DNA of 62,433 bases, taken from Polyangiaceae bacterium (GTDB lineage Bacteria; Myxococcota_A; Polyangia; Polyangiales; Polyangiaceae). The notes under the pieces are model-generated. The model did not search any database, was not told where the DNA came from, and saw only the letters and a program-made list of their open reading frames with translations. Of this stretch, positions 49,901-58,976 are shown one piece after another. How positions within the stretch are numbered: the first letter of the stretch is position 1; each line of letters begins with the position of its first letter. Made by a program: the position numbers and the translations under genes. The DNA is taken from positions 1-62,433 of the forward strand of contig JAFGIS010000511.1 of the NCBI GenBank assembly GCA_016929495.1, given 5' to 3'.

Positions 49901-51637
49901 ATGGCAAATGCAGCGCCGCAGCGAGCACCAATGTCCCGGAATCGCAGCAGCCATGATCCGGCGTTGGGACGGGTCGTAGCCGGTCGCTACCGGCTGGAGT
50001 CCCGTATCGGTGAGGGCGGGATGGGCATCGTCTATCGCGCCCGTCACGTGCTGATCGACCGCGTCGTGGCCGTGAAGCTCATACGGCCCGATCTGCGGGG
50101 CGAGACCCACTTGCGTGCATGGATGCTTCGTGAAGCCCGCGCCGCCAACCGGGTCGACCACGCCCATATCATTGACATCCACGACATCGGCGAAACGGAC
50201 GAGGGGGAGCTCTACCTGGTCATGGAGTACCTCGTCGGGGTACCCCTCTCGAGCGAGGTAGCACGCGGACCGCTTCTGCTCAGCCGCTCCGTGGATATTC
50301 TGGAGCAGATGGGGGCCGCGCTGGCCCGTGCACACGATCTCGGCGTCGTGCACCGCGACCTCAAGAGCGACAACATCCTGCTGACCACCCGCGGCGGCCG
50401 AAAGGACTTCGTCAAAATCCTCGACTTCGGGCTGGCCGGGTTGGCGCACGACCCGCGGCTTGCGCCAAAGGGAGCGGTTTTCGGCACGCCGGAGTACATG
50501 TCGCCGGAACAGGCCCGTGGCGAGCAAGCGGGTCCCCAGTCGGACCTGTATGCGCTCGGTATTCTGTTCTACGAGATGCTGACGGGGCAACTGCCGTTCC
50601 GTTCCAATGACCGGGAAACGCTGCTCGAGCTGCAGCGCACGGCAGCTGCTCCCCGCCCGAGCAGCATCCGCAGAGACTGCCATGCCGACGCCGAACGCAT
50701 CGTTCTGCGCCTGCTCGAGAAGGACCCGCGCAAGCGCTACAGCGACGGGCATCACCTGCTCGAAGAGCTGAAGGCGCTGCAGCGCGCGCTACCGAGCACC
50801 TCGTGGGACAAGGAAACCACCGACGCAGCAACGCCGCTCGCGCCGCCTCCGCCGCCCAGGTCGCCGGGCGTCGTGGAATGGGCCAATCGAGCCGGGCTCT
50901 TCGCGCGTATGGTCGCGCGCACGCATCCGTCCGGCAACCCTCCCAGAGAGGTGGCGACAGCGCTGGAGCTGCTCTGGGATCTGGCAGCCAAAGCCAATCG
51001 TCTGGAGGGCGAGGTCGCCAGCCACACCCGCAAGCTCGAGGCGCTCGAACGACGCGGACGCGCACTGCGTGCCGAGATCGGCAGGAAGGTGGAGGAGCTC
51101 GCGCAGGACGAGTCGCGTGCGCTCCGGGAAGCCGCCGGATTGGCCGAGGAGGAGGAATCTGCTCGCACGGAGGTCGTGCGGGCGGAGCACAGAGCCGAGC
51201 AGGCCCTACAGGCCGCTCGCCGCGAAGAGCAACGAGGACGGGCAACACGCGAGATCTTCGTTCAGTTGGGCGCCGCACAGGCCATGGTCGAGGCCAAGCG
51301 AGACTGGCTGCAGACCCGACGCGCCAAACGTGACCAGCGTGAAGCAGTGGCACGAGATCTCCGCGCGCAGATCGAGGAGCTTCGAGGGCAGCTGGCACGC
51401 TACGCCGAGGCGCTCGAGGAAGAACTGCAGAGCGGACGTGACAAGGTGGCGGTGCGAGCCCGAGAGGGCCTGGAGTACGAGCGCTCCTACCAAGAAGCCG
51501 CTTCGGTCCTTCTGGCCCACCTGAAGGGCAAGCCCGAGTGCCGCGATCTCATGAACGAACTCATGGCCGAGGGCAGCATCATGGCCGCTCAGTCGCCACG
51601 CTACGGGTCGCCCGGAGCGCGCAACAGCAACCCGTAA
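49901..51637 (+). CDS. cytoplasmic Ser/Thr protein kinase with C-terminal coiled coil
   Basis: 578 residues. The kinase domain (about 25-290) shows GEGGMGIVY, VAVKLIRPDL, VHRDLKSDNILL, LDFGLAG and GTPEYMSPEQ; all catalytic residues are present. There is no membrane helix. Residues 340-540 are a long heptad-rich, Glu/Arg/Ala coiled coil (NRLEGEVASHTRKLEALERR, RALREAAGLAEEEESARTEV), which could mediate dimers or binding of a target. The start at 49901 may instead be the Met at 49931. Confidence 0.85.
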   Translation: MANAAPQRAPMSRNRSSHDPALGRVVAGRYRLESRIGEGGMGIVYRARHVLIDRVVAVKLIRPDLRGETHLRAWMLREARAANRVDHAHIIDIHDIGETDEGELYLVMEYLVGVPLSSEVARGPLLLSRSVDILEQMGAALARAHDLGVVHRDLKSDNILLTTRGGRKDFVKILDFGLAGLAHDPRLAPKGAVFGTPEYMSPEQARGEQAGPQSDLYALGILFYEMLTGQLPFRSNDRETLLELQRTAAAPRPSSIRRDCHADAERIVLRLLEKDPRKRYSDGHHLLEELKALQRALPSTSWDKETTDAATPLAPPPPPRSPGVVEWANRAGLFARMVARTHPSGNPPREVATALELLWDLAAKANRLEGEVASHTRKLEALERRGRALRAEIGRKVEELAQDESRALREAAGLAEEEESARTEVVRAEHRAEQALQAARREEQRGRATREIFVQLGAAQAMVEAKRDWLQTRRAKRDQREAVARDLRAQIEELRGQLARYAEALEEELQSGRDKVAVRAREGLEYERSYQEAASVLLAHLKGKPECRDLMNELMAEGSIMAAQSPRYGSPGARNSNP

Positions 51638-51710
51638 CGGCAACTGCCGGTTTCTCGCGCGCCCTCCGAAACGGTGGAATGTCGGCCGAAATCGACAGAA
51701 GCCAACGGAC

Positions 51711-52274
51711 TCAAGCAGGCAGTTTCGTGTCGAGAAACGCCGAAAGCTTGATCAGCGTCCGTGGATCGCGTTCGAATAGCGGGTCTTCGTAGCTGTTCTG
51801 CCACGCTTGGATCTCGGAAACCAGCGCGGCGCGCCGCTCCGAATCGATCACGATGTCCTGCGCGCTCCGCCCGCGCGCGGACAGGTCGCTCAGACGCGCG
51901 GCGTATCGCTCGAGGCGAGGATACTGTGCGCCCATGAAGCGTTCGATGAGCCGGGCGTCGCTCGCCAAGCTCGCGAGCACCGGAAGCGCTTCGCGATCCG
52001 GTTCGGGCACCTGGTCCAGAGCCAGCGCGCTCGCGACACGGACCACGAACGCATCATCGATGTAGCCGAGATCCTCCACGCCGTCCGGGATCAAATCGAG
52101 CGACTTCACCAGATACGTGAGTGCGCCGGCCACGAGGACGCGGGCCTCCGTGGGGAGTTCCTCGGCATCGACCAAACCGGCCAGGGCACCAACGTCGCGC
52201 GCGAGCGACCGCAGCCAACGGGGAAAGGCGTCGAGGCAACGTTCGTCCAAGTCTTCCGTCAGGGTGTCTTCCAT
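51711..52274 (-). CDS. YkvA-like (DUF1232) protein
   Basis: 187 residues. The central segment YLVKSLDLIPDGVEDLGYID, then DAFVVRVASAL is the hallmark of the YkvA/DUF1232 domain (a short Leu-Asp-x-IPD motif with a membrane-associated helix). The C-terminal 80 residues are charged and helical. Function unknown for the family. The start overlaps the end of the dipeptidase gene by 16 bp, so it is co-transcribed with it. Confidence 0.7.
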   Translation of the reverse strand: MEDTLTEDLDERCLDAFPRWLRSLARDVGALAGLVDAEELPTEARVLVAGALTYLVKSLDLIPDGVEDLGYIDDAFVVRVASALALDQVPEPDREALPVLASLASDARLIERFMGAQYPRLERYAARLSDLSARGRSAQDIVIDSERRAALVSEIQAWQNSYEDPLFERDPRTLIKLSAFLDTKLPA

Positions 52275-53398
52275 GAGCGCGCTTCTCCTCTGTGGCGCCC
52301 ATTAGCATGGACCAGCCCCGCGGAGGAACCTTCGAACGGCGGACTCGGACACAGGAGCCGCAACGCGTTGCCGGACATGATGCCTCGGACATCCTCCACG
52401 CTCAGCCCTGCGGCAACCAACGCGCGGGCCAAAGGCCGGAACCCACGGACGGTCTCCAGGCCAGGAGGTGGCCGGATCCCGCCCTCGAAGTCGGACCCGA
52501 TCCCAACGTGCTCCGCGCCGGCCACGCGCACGACATGCCGAATGTGCTCGACGACGTCGTGCAAGGTGGCCGAACGGCCTCTTGCCAAGAAACGCGAATG
52601 GAAGTTGATGCCCACGACGCCGCCGGTCGAGGCGATGAGCGCGAGCTCCGCGTCCGCCAAGTTGCGTGGATGCGGCGCCAAGGCCGCTGCATCGGAGTGC
52701 GTGGCGACCACGGGCACCCGAGCCTGCCGAGCCAGTTCGACTACGTCGCGCAGCGTCGCGCTGGAGGCGTGGGAGACATCGACGATGCCCCCCAACGCGT
52801 GGATCTGCCTGACGAGGCGCCGTCCCAGCGCCGTGAGCCCGACGGCCCCACCACTGGCTCCGGTCGACGAACTCGCAAGCCGATTGTCTTGTGCGTGTAC
52901 GAGCCCGAAGAACCGAACCCCGCGCGCGACCCACCAGCGTACCAAGTCAGGCCGTTCGCCGAGCGGCGCCGAACCCTCGAAGGCCAGCCAGGTGCGCACG
53001 GCCTGGCCGCTCTCGGGATAGCAGCCGGGCCATCGATACGGCGGCGTGTTGTCGAGCCACTCGAATACCCGCGCGTACGAGTGATCCAGATCCTCGAGTC
53101 TCGGGCCACTCGGTGAGACGTCGTGCGGAACGAACAGGGGCAGGACGACGCCCACGACCCCAGCCTCGATCAAGTCAGCCGCGACGAACTGGCCCAGACC
53201 GCGCGCGAACGGCCGCGCGCGATAGTTCGCCTGGTACGACAGATCGACGTGCAGGTCCACCACCGGCATCGGCCCGACCTCGGTCTCGGCTCCGCGAACC
53301 GGCAGCGCGACCAACGCGCAAAGCAGACAGGCGAGCGCGGTCGTCAGCAGAAGCTCCGGCAGGCGTTCGAGCACACAACGAGCGAGCATGGGGCGCAC
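52259..53398 (-). CDS. membrane dipeptidase (peptidase M19, renal dipeptidase type)
   Basis: 379 residues with an N-terminal signal or anchor (LLTTALACLLCALVALPVRG). Metal-site motifs of the M19 family are visible: VVDLHVDLS, LAFEGSAPLG (Glu), GIVDVSHAS (His), VATHSDAAAL (His) and HVGIGSDFEGG (Asp). It would cleave dipeptides, including some with D-amino acids, in the periplasm. The usual size is 350-400 residues. It is followed by the overlapping YkvA-like gene. Confidence 0.85.
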   Translation of the reverse strand: MRPMLARCVLERLPELLLTTALACLLCALVALPVRGAETEVGPMPVVDLHVDLSYQANYRARPFARGLGQFVAADLIEAGVVGVVLPLFVPHDVSPSGPRLEDLDHSYARVFEWLDNTPPYRWPGCYPESGQAVRTWLAFEGSAPLGERPDLVRWWVARGVRFFGLVHAQDNRLASSSTGASGGAVGLTALGRRLVRQIHALGGIVDVSHASSATLRDVVELARQARVPVVATHSDAAALAPHPRNLADAELALIASTGGVVGINFHSRFLARGRSATLHDVVEHIRHVVRVAGAEHVGIGSDFEGGIRPPPGLETVRGFRPLARALVAAGLSVEDVRGIMSGNALRLLCPSPPFEGSSAGLVHANGRHRGEARSWKTP

Positions 53399-53540
53399 GG
53401 AAACGGGACCCTAGCATCCCGAGGTACAGAGCGCCCACGCCACACGCGCGCCCGCCCGGGTTCGGCCTCGGATGGAGCTCGCCTGCGAGCGCACCGCGTC
53501 GGGTCGCACGGACGCGGTGCGAAACGAGCTCCGGCGAGAG

Positions 53541-54845
53541 CTACTTGATGATCGACTTGCAGCCGTACAGGACCTGAATGCCGGCGCGGGCGTCCGAGCG
53601 CACCAACGTGCAAGTCTCCTCACAGAGCCGGATCTTGGTCTTGTCCGAGTTCCAATACCACCCCTGGGCCCCGTCATTGCAATCCGCCTTCGTGACCAGC
53701 GGCACGACGTACTGGTCCTCGTTGCCATCCATGAACTTGATGCCCACCTCGCTCAGGTCGAGGTCCAGTCCGTTGGGAGGCGTCGGCGGGGAGTACGCAC
53801 ACGCCACGATCTGTCCGAGGATCTGAGCCAGGGCGTTGTTGAGCCCCTGAGCGAAGTTGACACTCGGATCGGTCAGGTCGAAGTGGCAGTAGACCGGTCC
53901 GTTGTCGTCGCAGTCGACCGGCGCCGTACCGCCGAGCCGCGCCGCCTCTGACAGCCAGGGCCGTGCGTCCGACTTGGTATAGGTCATTTCGCTGCCCGGC
54001 GAGCCGATCACGAACGTACCGACCGGGATGTCGGAAGCGCCGACGTCCCATGCCCCCTCGATCGCCGCCTGCGTGTCCGTGATGAACTCGGGCTTGATGT
54101 TGTCCGCCATGGTCGTCCCGTTGCCGACGCAGCCGACGCCATAGGTGGGCTCGCCGTCCGTCATGAGCACCACGTACTTGTTGCCCGGAAGGTCCGACTC
54201 CTGAACCGCAGCGAGCCCGACCGTATAGGCCGTGTACGTGGGCGTTCCGCCGAGCACGGCCTCTCTGTCGTCCACCGCGGTGAGCGAGTCTGTGAGAGCC
54301 TGCCGTTGCTTGTTCTTCATGAGCTCGGGAGGGACCAACGCGTCGACATTCACGCACGCCGAAGGATCGTCCGTCGGGTCCTCGTGCTCTTCGGGCGGTG
54401 GATTCATATTGGGATAGTAGAGGACACCCATGGCGACATTGTCGGGCAGACCGTCGATCACGGACTGCAGCGCGGCCTTCGTGTCGTCCCACTTCGTGTT
54501 TCCGGTATTCGACGTCTGCAGCATCGATTTGCTGACGTCCACCACGAACATCAGGATCACGTCGAAGGGCTCGGGCACCTGGAGCTGGTCCTGGCACGCG
54601 TCCACCTGCTCGTCGTCCTTCCACACCTCCAAGCCGTACTTGGTGTCGACACCGCCGCCGGTCGAGGTACCGGTGCTGCTGCCGGTGGCGAGGCCGGTGC
54701 CGGTGCCCGTCGAGCTGCCCGTGCTGGTGCCGCTATCGTCGTTGTCGTTGTCGTTGTCGTCGTCATCGCCCTTGAGCGAGCTACAAGCAGCGACGACCAA
54801 CGAAGCTCCTGCGAGAACTGCCCCGAGCTTCCAAAGACTGCGCAT
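53541..54845 (-). CDS. VWA-domain lipoprotein with Asp/Asn and Thr/Ser-Gly repeats
   Basis: 434 residues. A LVVAAC lipobox is followed by a run of Asp and Asn, then a Ser/Thr-Gly repeat linker (GTSTGSSTGTGTG and further). The VWA domain starts at FDVILMFVVDVSKSMLQ with the MIDAS DxSxS (DVSKS), continues with GGTPTYTAYTVG and VVLMTDGEPTYG, which is the Thr/Asp part of MIDAS. The C-terminus has paired cysteines. It is a surface protein that probably binds ligands through a metal ion. The repeat type is common in Polyangia. Confidence 0.8.
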   Translation of the reverse strand: MRSLWKLGAVLAGASLVVAACSSLKGDDDDNDNDNDDSGTSTGSSTGTGTGLATGSSTGTSTGGGVDTKYGLEVWKDDEQVDACQDQLQVPEPFDVILMFVVDVSKSMLQTSNTGNTKWDDTKAALQSVIDGLPDNVAMGVLYYPNMNPPPEEHEDPTDDPSACVNVDALVPPELMKNKQRQALTDSLTAVDDREAVLGGTPTYTAYTVGLAAVQESDLPGNKYVVLMTDGEPTYGVGCVGNGTTMADNIKPEFITDTQAAIEGAWDVGASDIPVGTFVIGSPGSEMTYTKSDARPWLSEAARLGGTAPVDCDDNGPVYCHFDLTDPSVNFAQGLNNALAQILGQIVACAYSPPTPPNGLDLDLSEVGIKFMDGNEDQYVVPLVTKADCNDGAQGWYWNSDKTKIRLCEETCTLVRSDARAGIQVLYGCKSIIK

Positions 54846-55145
54846 CGGCTTCCTCCTGGCCCCAGATCCGGGGCGTACCTGAAGATTCCAGAGCTGTAGC
54901 TAGGTGTGTCCGTCGGTGGCCTAGAGCTCAATGTAGCGCATGCCTGACCTCCCAGGGGGGACCGCCTCTCGGCCGATGCTGGCTCGTCCCTGGCTCGGAC
55001 TGCCACATGCGGACGATGCCCGCCCACCCCGGCGGGCCCGGAACCGTCTTCCCCAGGGTAGAATGCGAGAGAAACCGAAGTCCGGGGCTCGTCGCCACGT
55101 TTGTTCAGGCTCTTCTCTTCCAGCCTCACTAAAACAAGGCGATTC
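54846..55145. other. intergenic region between VWA gene and transporter
   Basis: 300 bp. Both flanking genes read leftward, so the VWA promoter must be here and the transporter operon should end here. There is no evident gene; a G/C-rich dyad near 54950 (CCTCCCAGGGGGGACC) could be a terminator without a T-run. Confidence 0.4.
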
Positions 55146-56189
55146 TCACGCCTTCACCTTCATCCTGGGGTCCAGGGCATCACGAAGACCTTCGCCTGCG
55201 ATGTTGTATGCCGTGACGGTCAGGAAGATCGCAGCGCCAGGGAAGATCGCGAGCCACCAGGCCTCGGAGTTGGCCCGCCCGTCGCTGAGCAAACCGCCCC
55301 ACGACGCCATGTCATCGGGAATACCGAAGCCCAGGAACGACAGGGCGCTCTCCATCAGGATGGCGGCGGCCATGGAGAAGCTGGCGCTGACGAGCACCGG
55401 GCTGATCGAGTTGGGCAAGATGTGACGGAGGATGATACGCGCATCGCTGGCCCCCACGGCTCTCGAAGCCTGAACGTAGTCGAGCGTCCTCACCCGTAGG
55501 ATCTCCCCCCGGACCAGGCGAGCCACGTCCGTCCAGCGCACCAGGCCGATCACCAGCATCATGGCGAAGACCGCGCCCCAACCCTCGGGCGCGAGCACGG
55601 CGAGCATGGTGACCAGAAGCAGGATAGTCGGGATGGAGTGCACGACCTCGACAACACGCATCAGAACGACGTCGACCAGACCGCCATAGTACGCGGCCAG
55701 CGTTCCGAGGAGCGTCCCTATGGCGACCAGGACGGTCACGGCCATGGCGCCCACCGCCAGACTCACGCGAGCGCCGTGCAGCACGCGAGCCAAGACGTCG
55801 CGACCGCTGCTATCGGTGCCGAGCCAATGGCGGGAGCTCGGCGGAGCAAGTACGCTGCTCAAGTCGTGGGAGTTGTAGCCCCAGGGCACCACGGTGACGA
55901 TGGCCCAGTCGCCGTCTTTCATCGCGCGCATCAAGAGCTGGTTGTCGTACATCCGGAGCTCGGGCGGATCGCGCAGGTTCGGCAGCACGTACAGCTTGCC
56001 TCCCAGATGCGCGATGAGAGGCTTGTCCGAGGCGACCCAATCGGCGCTCGCCGCGACGGCGATCAATGCGGCGATGACGTACAGGGCCATGCGGTTGAGG
56101 CGATATTGCCAGAGCTGGCGCCGTACGATGCGGAAGTAGCTCGGCGCCGTGGCCAGGCGCACAGCCGGCTCGGGCAATTCAGCGGTCAT
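55146..56189 (-). CDS. oligopeptide ABC transporter permease (DppC/OppC type)
   Basis: 347 residues from the ATG at 56189. A cytoplasmic N-terminus and first helix precede a large periplasmic insert, then HWLGTDSSGRDVLARVLHGA, the OppC signature, and five more helices. The cytoplasmic EAA loop is YVQASRAVGASDARIILRHI. It pairs with the DppB-like permease upstream (ATGA overlap at 56186-56189). No ATPase gene is within reach downstream, so DppD/DppF homologues must be encoded elsewhere. Confidence 0.9.
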   Translation of the reverse strand: MTAELPEPAVRLATAPSYFRIVRRQLWQYRLNRMALYVIAALIAVAASADWVASDKPLIAHLGGKLYVLPNLRDPPELRMYDNQLLMRAMKDGDWAIVTVVPWGYNSHDLSSVLAPPSSRHWLGTDSSGRDVLARVLHGARVSLAVGAMAVTVLVAIGTLLGTLAAYYGGLVDVVLMRVVEVVHSIPTILLLVTMLAVLAPEGWGAVFAMMLVIGLVRWTDVARLVRGEILRVRTLDYVQASRAVGASDARIILRHILPNSISPVLVSASFSMAAAILMESALSFLGFGIPDDMASWGGLLSDGRANSEAWWLAIFPGAAIFLTVTAYNIAGEGLRDALDPRMKVKA

Positions 56190-57211
56190 GTTCCCCTCCG
56201 GCTGTAGGCGATGCGTGGATCGACGATGGCGTACAGCACATCGGAAACCAACACCCCCAGCATCGTCACCACCGCAGTGAAGGCGACGATCGTAATGACC
56301 AGTGGATAGTCCGGCATCCGGATCGCCTCGAGCGCCACGTAGCCCATGCCCGGGATCCCGAAGATGCTCTCGACGATCACGGAACCTCCGATGAGGTAGG
56401 GCAAGGTCAACCCCAGCAGTGTGATGAGCGAAATGATGCTGTTGCGGAGGACGTGCTTGTAGATCACCACGCGCTCGCTGAGGCCTTTGGCGCGCGCGGT
56501 CCGGACGTAGTCCTGCCGTATCTCGTCGAGCACGCCGGCACGCATGTAGCGCGACAGACTCGCGAAGGCGTTGTACGTGAGCGTGACCAGCGGCAGCACC
56601 ATGTGCCATGCCACATCGCCAGCTTTCGCCGGGAGCGACATGTTTTCGAATCCCTCGAACGCATGCCAACCCTGGAGCGGAAAGCAGCCGGGTGAGGCTG
56701 ACCAACCACAGTCGACATACTTGCCGCTCGCCAGGAAGACGAGCAGCACCGTTCCGACCCAGAAACTCGGGAGCGAATAGAGCATGAACAGAACGACGGT
56801 GGTAGCGCGATCGCCGAGTGTGTGCTGACGCACGGCCGATGCGATACCTACCGGGACGGCGATCGCGTACGCAATGACGAGAGACAGGAACGAGAGGAGC
56901 AGCGTGATGGGAAGCGCATCGCCGATGACTTGTTTGATGGGACGGCCATCCTGCCAGCGAGTACCCAGATCGAAGGTGACCAGCCGAGAGACGAGCCGGC
57001 CGTACTGGACGTACCAGGGCTTGTCTAGATCGTAGAGTCTCCTGAGCTGCTCGAGTGCCTCCTGACTGATCTGTCGGCCCTGAAGGCTCCCCTCGAGACC
57101 AGCCGTGACCGGGTCGGCGTTCGCCATGCGCATGACCATGAAACACACGAGCGTGATCCCGAAGAAGGTCGGAATCATGATGAGCAGGCGCCGGGCAACG
57201 TATCTGAGCAC
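56186..57211 (-). CDS. oligopeptide ABC transporter permease (DppB/OppB type)
   Basis: 341 residues from the GTG at 57211, with an AAGGA ribosome site; the open frame reaches 57349. Starts with VLRYVARRLLIMIPTFFGIT, typical for OppB. The EAA loop is YVRTARAKGLSERVVIYKHV, and the ending GGSVIVESIFGIPGMGYVAL is conserved in the family. There is an unusual insert with two Cys (VDCGWSASPGCFPLQGWHAF) between helices. Operon order is binding protein, DppB, DppC. Confidence 0.9.
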   Translation of the reverse strand: MLRYVARRLLIMIPTFFGITLVCFMVMRMANADPVTAGLEGSLQGRQISQEALEQLRRLYDLDKPWYVQYGRLVSRLVTFDLGTRWQDGRPIKQVIGDALPITLLLSFLSLVIAYAIAVPVGIASAVRQHTLGDRATTVVLFMLYSLPSFWVGTVLLVFLASGKYVDCGWSASPGCFPLQGWHAFEGFENMSLPAKAGDVAWHMVLPLVTLTYNAFASLSRYMRAGVLDEIRQDYVRTARAKGLSERVVIYKHVLRNSIISLITLLGLTLPYLIGGSVIVESIFGIPGMGYVALEAIRMPDYPLVITIVAFTAVVTMLGVLVSDVLYAIVDPRIAYSRRGT

Positions 57212-57225
57212 GTCCGTGATCCTTC

Positions 57226-58971
57226 CTACGGCGTCTTGGCGCTGGTGCCGTCGACCCACCAGTCCTCGTAGCGCCACCCCATCAGGCTCTCTCGGACTCC
57301 ATGCAACCGCCGGTGTATGAGGGTGAGCCGAGGTCGCACCCAGAGCCAAGTGTAGGGCTGCTCGTCATACAGGATCTTCCCGAGTTGACGGTACAGCTTG
57401 TTTCTGCGTCGGTCGTTCAACATGACCCTCGCACGGTCCATGAGCCGATCGGCTTCGCGGTTGCTGAAGCTGATGTAGTTCGAGCCGCCCGCGATCGAGC
57501 TCGAATGCCAGATCTGGGTCGGATCCTCCTTGGAAGAGCCAACCCAGGCCAAGGTACACGCATCGAAATCCTTGTCGCGCAAGCGTCGGACGAAGGCGGA
57601 CCACTCCACTCGCTGCAGGCGCATGTCGATTCCGGCCCGGCGCATGTCTTCTTTGATCTTGGTTGCGGCGTGGACCATGCCCTCCTGGTTCGCCGGGATC
57701 ATGAGGGTGAAGCACAACTCCAGCTTGCCGTGCTCTCGAACCCCATCCCCGTCACGGTCCACCCAGCCCGCGTGCTCGAGAAGCTTCGCTGCAGCCAGCG
57801 GGTCGTACGGCAGCGGAGAGAGCTTGCCATCGCAGGCATCGCTGGCCCAGTAGAAGTGGCAGGTCGTCGGTTTCGGCAACCCGTACATCATGGCGCCAGC
57901 AAGCCCCGGGCGGTCGACGAGCATCGTCAGCGCCGAACGGACGACGGCGTCCCGGAACTGCGGGCGCTTCAGGTTCCAGCCAATCCACGCGTAGTTCGCA
58001 TCGTGATACCTGGAACGATAGTACCTGCGGCGCAGGATCGGGCTCTTCATCCTGTGCCATTCCTGCGCCGTTACCGTGACGATGTCGAGCTCCTGACGCT
58101 CGGCGAGCTGGAGCGCCACGGTGTGATCCTTGACCGTGCGGAAGACCAGCTCCGAAATGTGCGGCTTGCTTCCCCAGTACTTCGCGAAGCGTCTCAGGAC
58201 GATTTTGCTATTGCTCTCCCACTTGACGAAACGGAACGGCCCGGTGCCGATGGGATGGCGGTTCAACGAGTTCGCGGCCGCTTCGTTGTACTGCATCGGT
58301 TTGAGAGACTCGAGGACATGGGCAGGCTGGATGGGAACGCTCGCGAAGATGCCGTCGAGCGCCAGGAAGTAGGGCTTCTTGAACGTGAAGCGGACGGTGA
58401 AGGCGTCGAGCGCCTCGTAGCGCAGGAGCTCCTTGGTATACGCGCGAATGTGCACCGCCTTGGTCTGTTCGTTCTGAACCTTGTCGAAGGTGGCTATCAC
58501 GTCGCGGGCCGTGAACGGACGTCCGTCGTGCCAGCGTACGCCGTGTCGAAGATGGAACGTGTAGACGCGATCGGCGGAGGCGATCTCCCAGCTCTTCGCC
58601 AGTTCGGGCACGACGCGGTAGTTCGGATGGTCGTACGGATCGTTGCTCACGAGCGCCTGGTAGACACGATGCTCGGTGATCTGGGATGCCCACCAGTCCG
58701 CGTCGATGATGGTGTTCAGCGAGGGGGGCTCGGTGTACATGTGAACGGCGATCTGTCCACCGTCACGCGGCCTGCCCTTAGCAAGCGACATCGGCAAGCG
58801 CCCCGCTTCCCACGGGTCCTTGGGCTCACGCGCGGTGACGCTGCCGAGACGGGCCAGCTCTTTCGGGTCGATGTGACCACCTCGCTCACAACGGCAGCCG
58901 GTCGCGACGCATAGCGCGAGAACGATCGAGAGCACGACCGGCGTACGGGTGTGCACGGCTCGCGTGCATAC
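57226..58971 (-). CDS. oligopeptide ABC transporter substrate-binding lipoprotein
   Basis: 581 residues from the GTG at 58971; GTG 58956 is an alternative and the open frame to 59151 overlaps the upstream gene. The signal LSIVLALCVATGC ends in a lipobox. The SBP_bac_5 domain follows: YTEPPSLNTIIDADWWASQI, VPELAKSWEI, FHLRHGVRWHDGRPFTARDV and RHPIGTGPFRFVKWE. It delivers peptides or other solutes to the DppBC-like permeases 15 bp downstream. Confidence 0.85.
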   Translation of the reverse strand, partial: VCTRAVHTRTPVVLSIVLALCVATGCRCERGGHIDPKELARLGSVTAREPKDPWEAGRLPMSLAKGRPRDGGQIAVHMYTEPPSLNTIIDADWWASQITEHRVYQALVSNDPYDHPNYRVVPELAKSWEIASADRVYTFHLRHGVRWHDGRPFTARDVIATFDKVQNEQTKAVHIRAYTKELLRYEALDAFTVRFTFKKPYFLALDGIFASVPIQPAHVLESLKPMQYNEAAANSLNRHPIGTGPFRFVKWESNSKIVLRRFAKYWGSKPHISELVFRTVKDHTVALQLAERQELDIVTVTAQEWHRMKSPILRRRYYRSRYHDANYAWIGWNLKRPQFRDAVVRSALTMLVDRPGLAGAMMYGLPKPTTCHFYWASDACDGKLSPLPYDPLAAAKLLEHAGWVDRDGDGVREHGKLELCFTLMIPANQEGMVHAATKIKEDMRRAGIDMRLQRVEWSAFVRRLRDKDFDACTLAWVGSSKEDPTQIWHSSSIAGGSNYISFSNREADRLMDRARVMLNDRRRNKLYRQLGKILYDEQPYTWLWVRPRLTLIHRRLHGVRESLMGWRYEDWWVDGTSAKTP

Positions 58972-58976
58972 CACGC

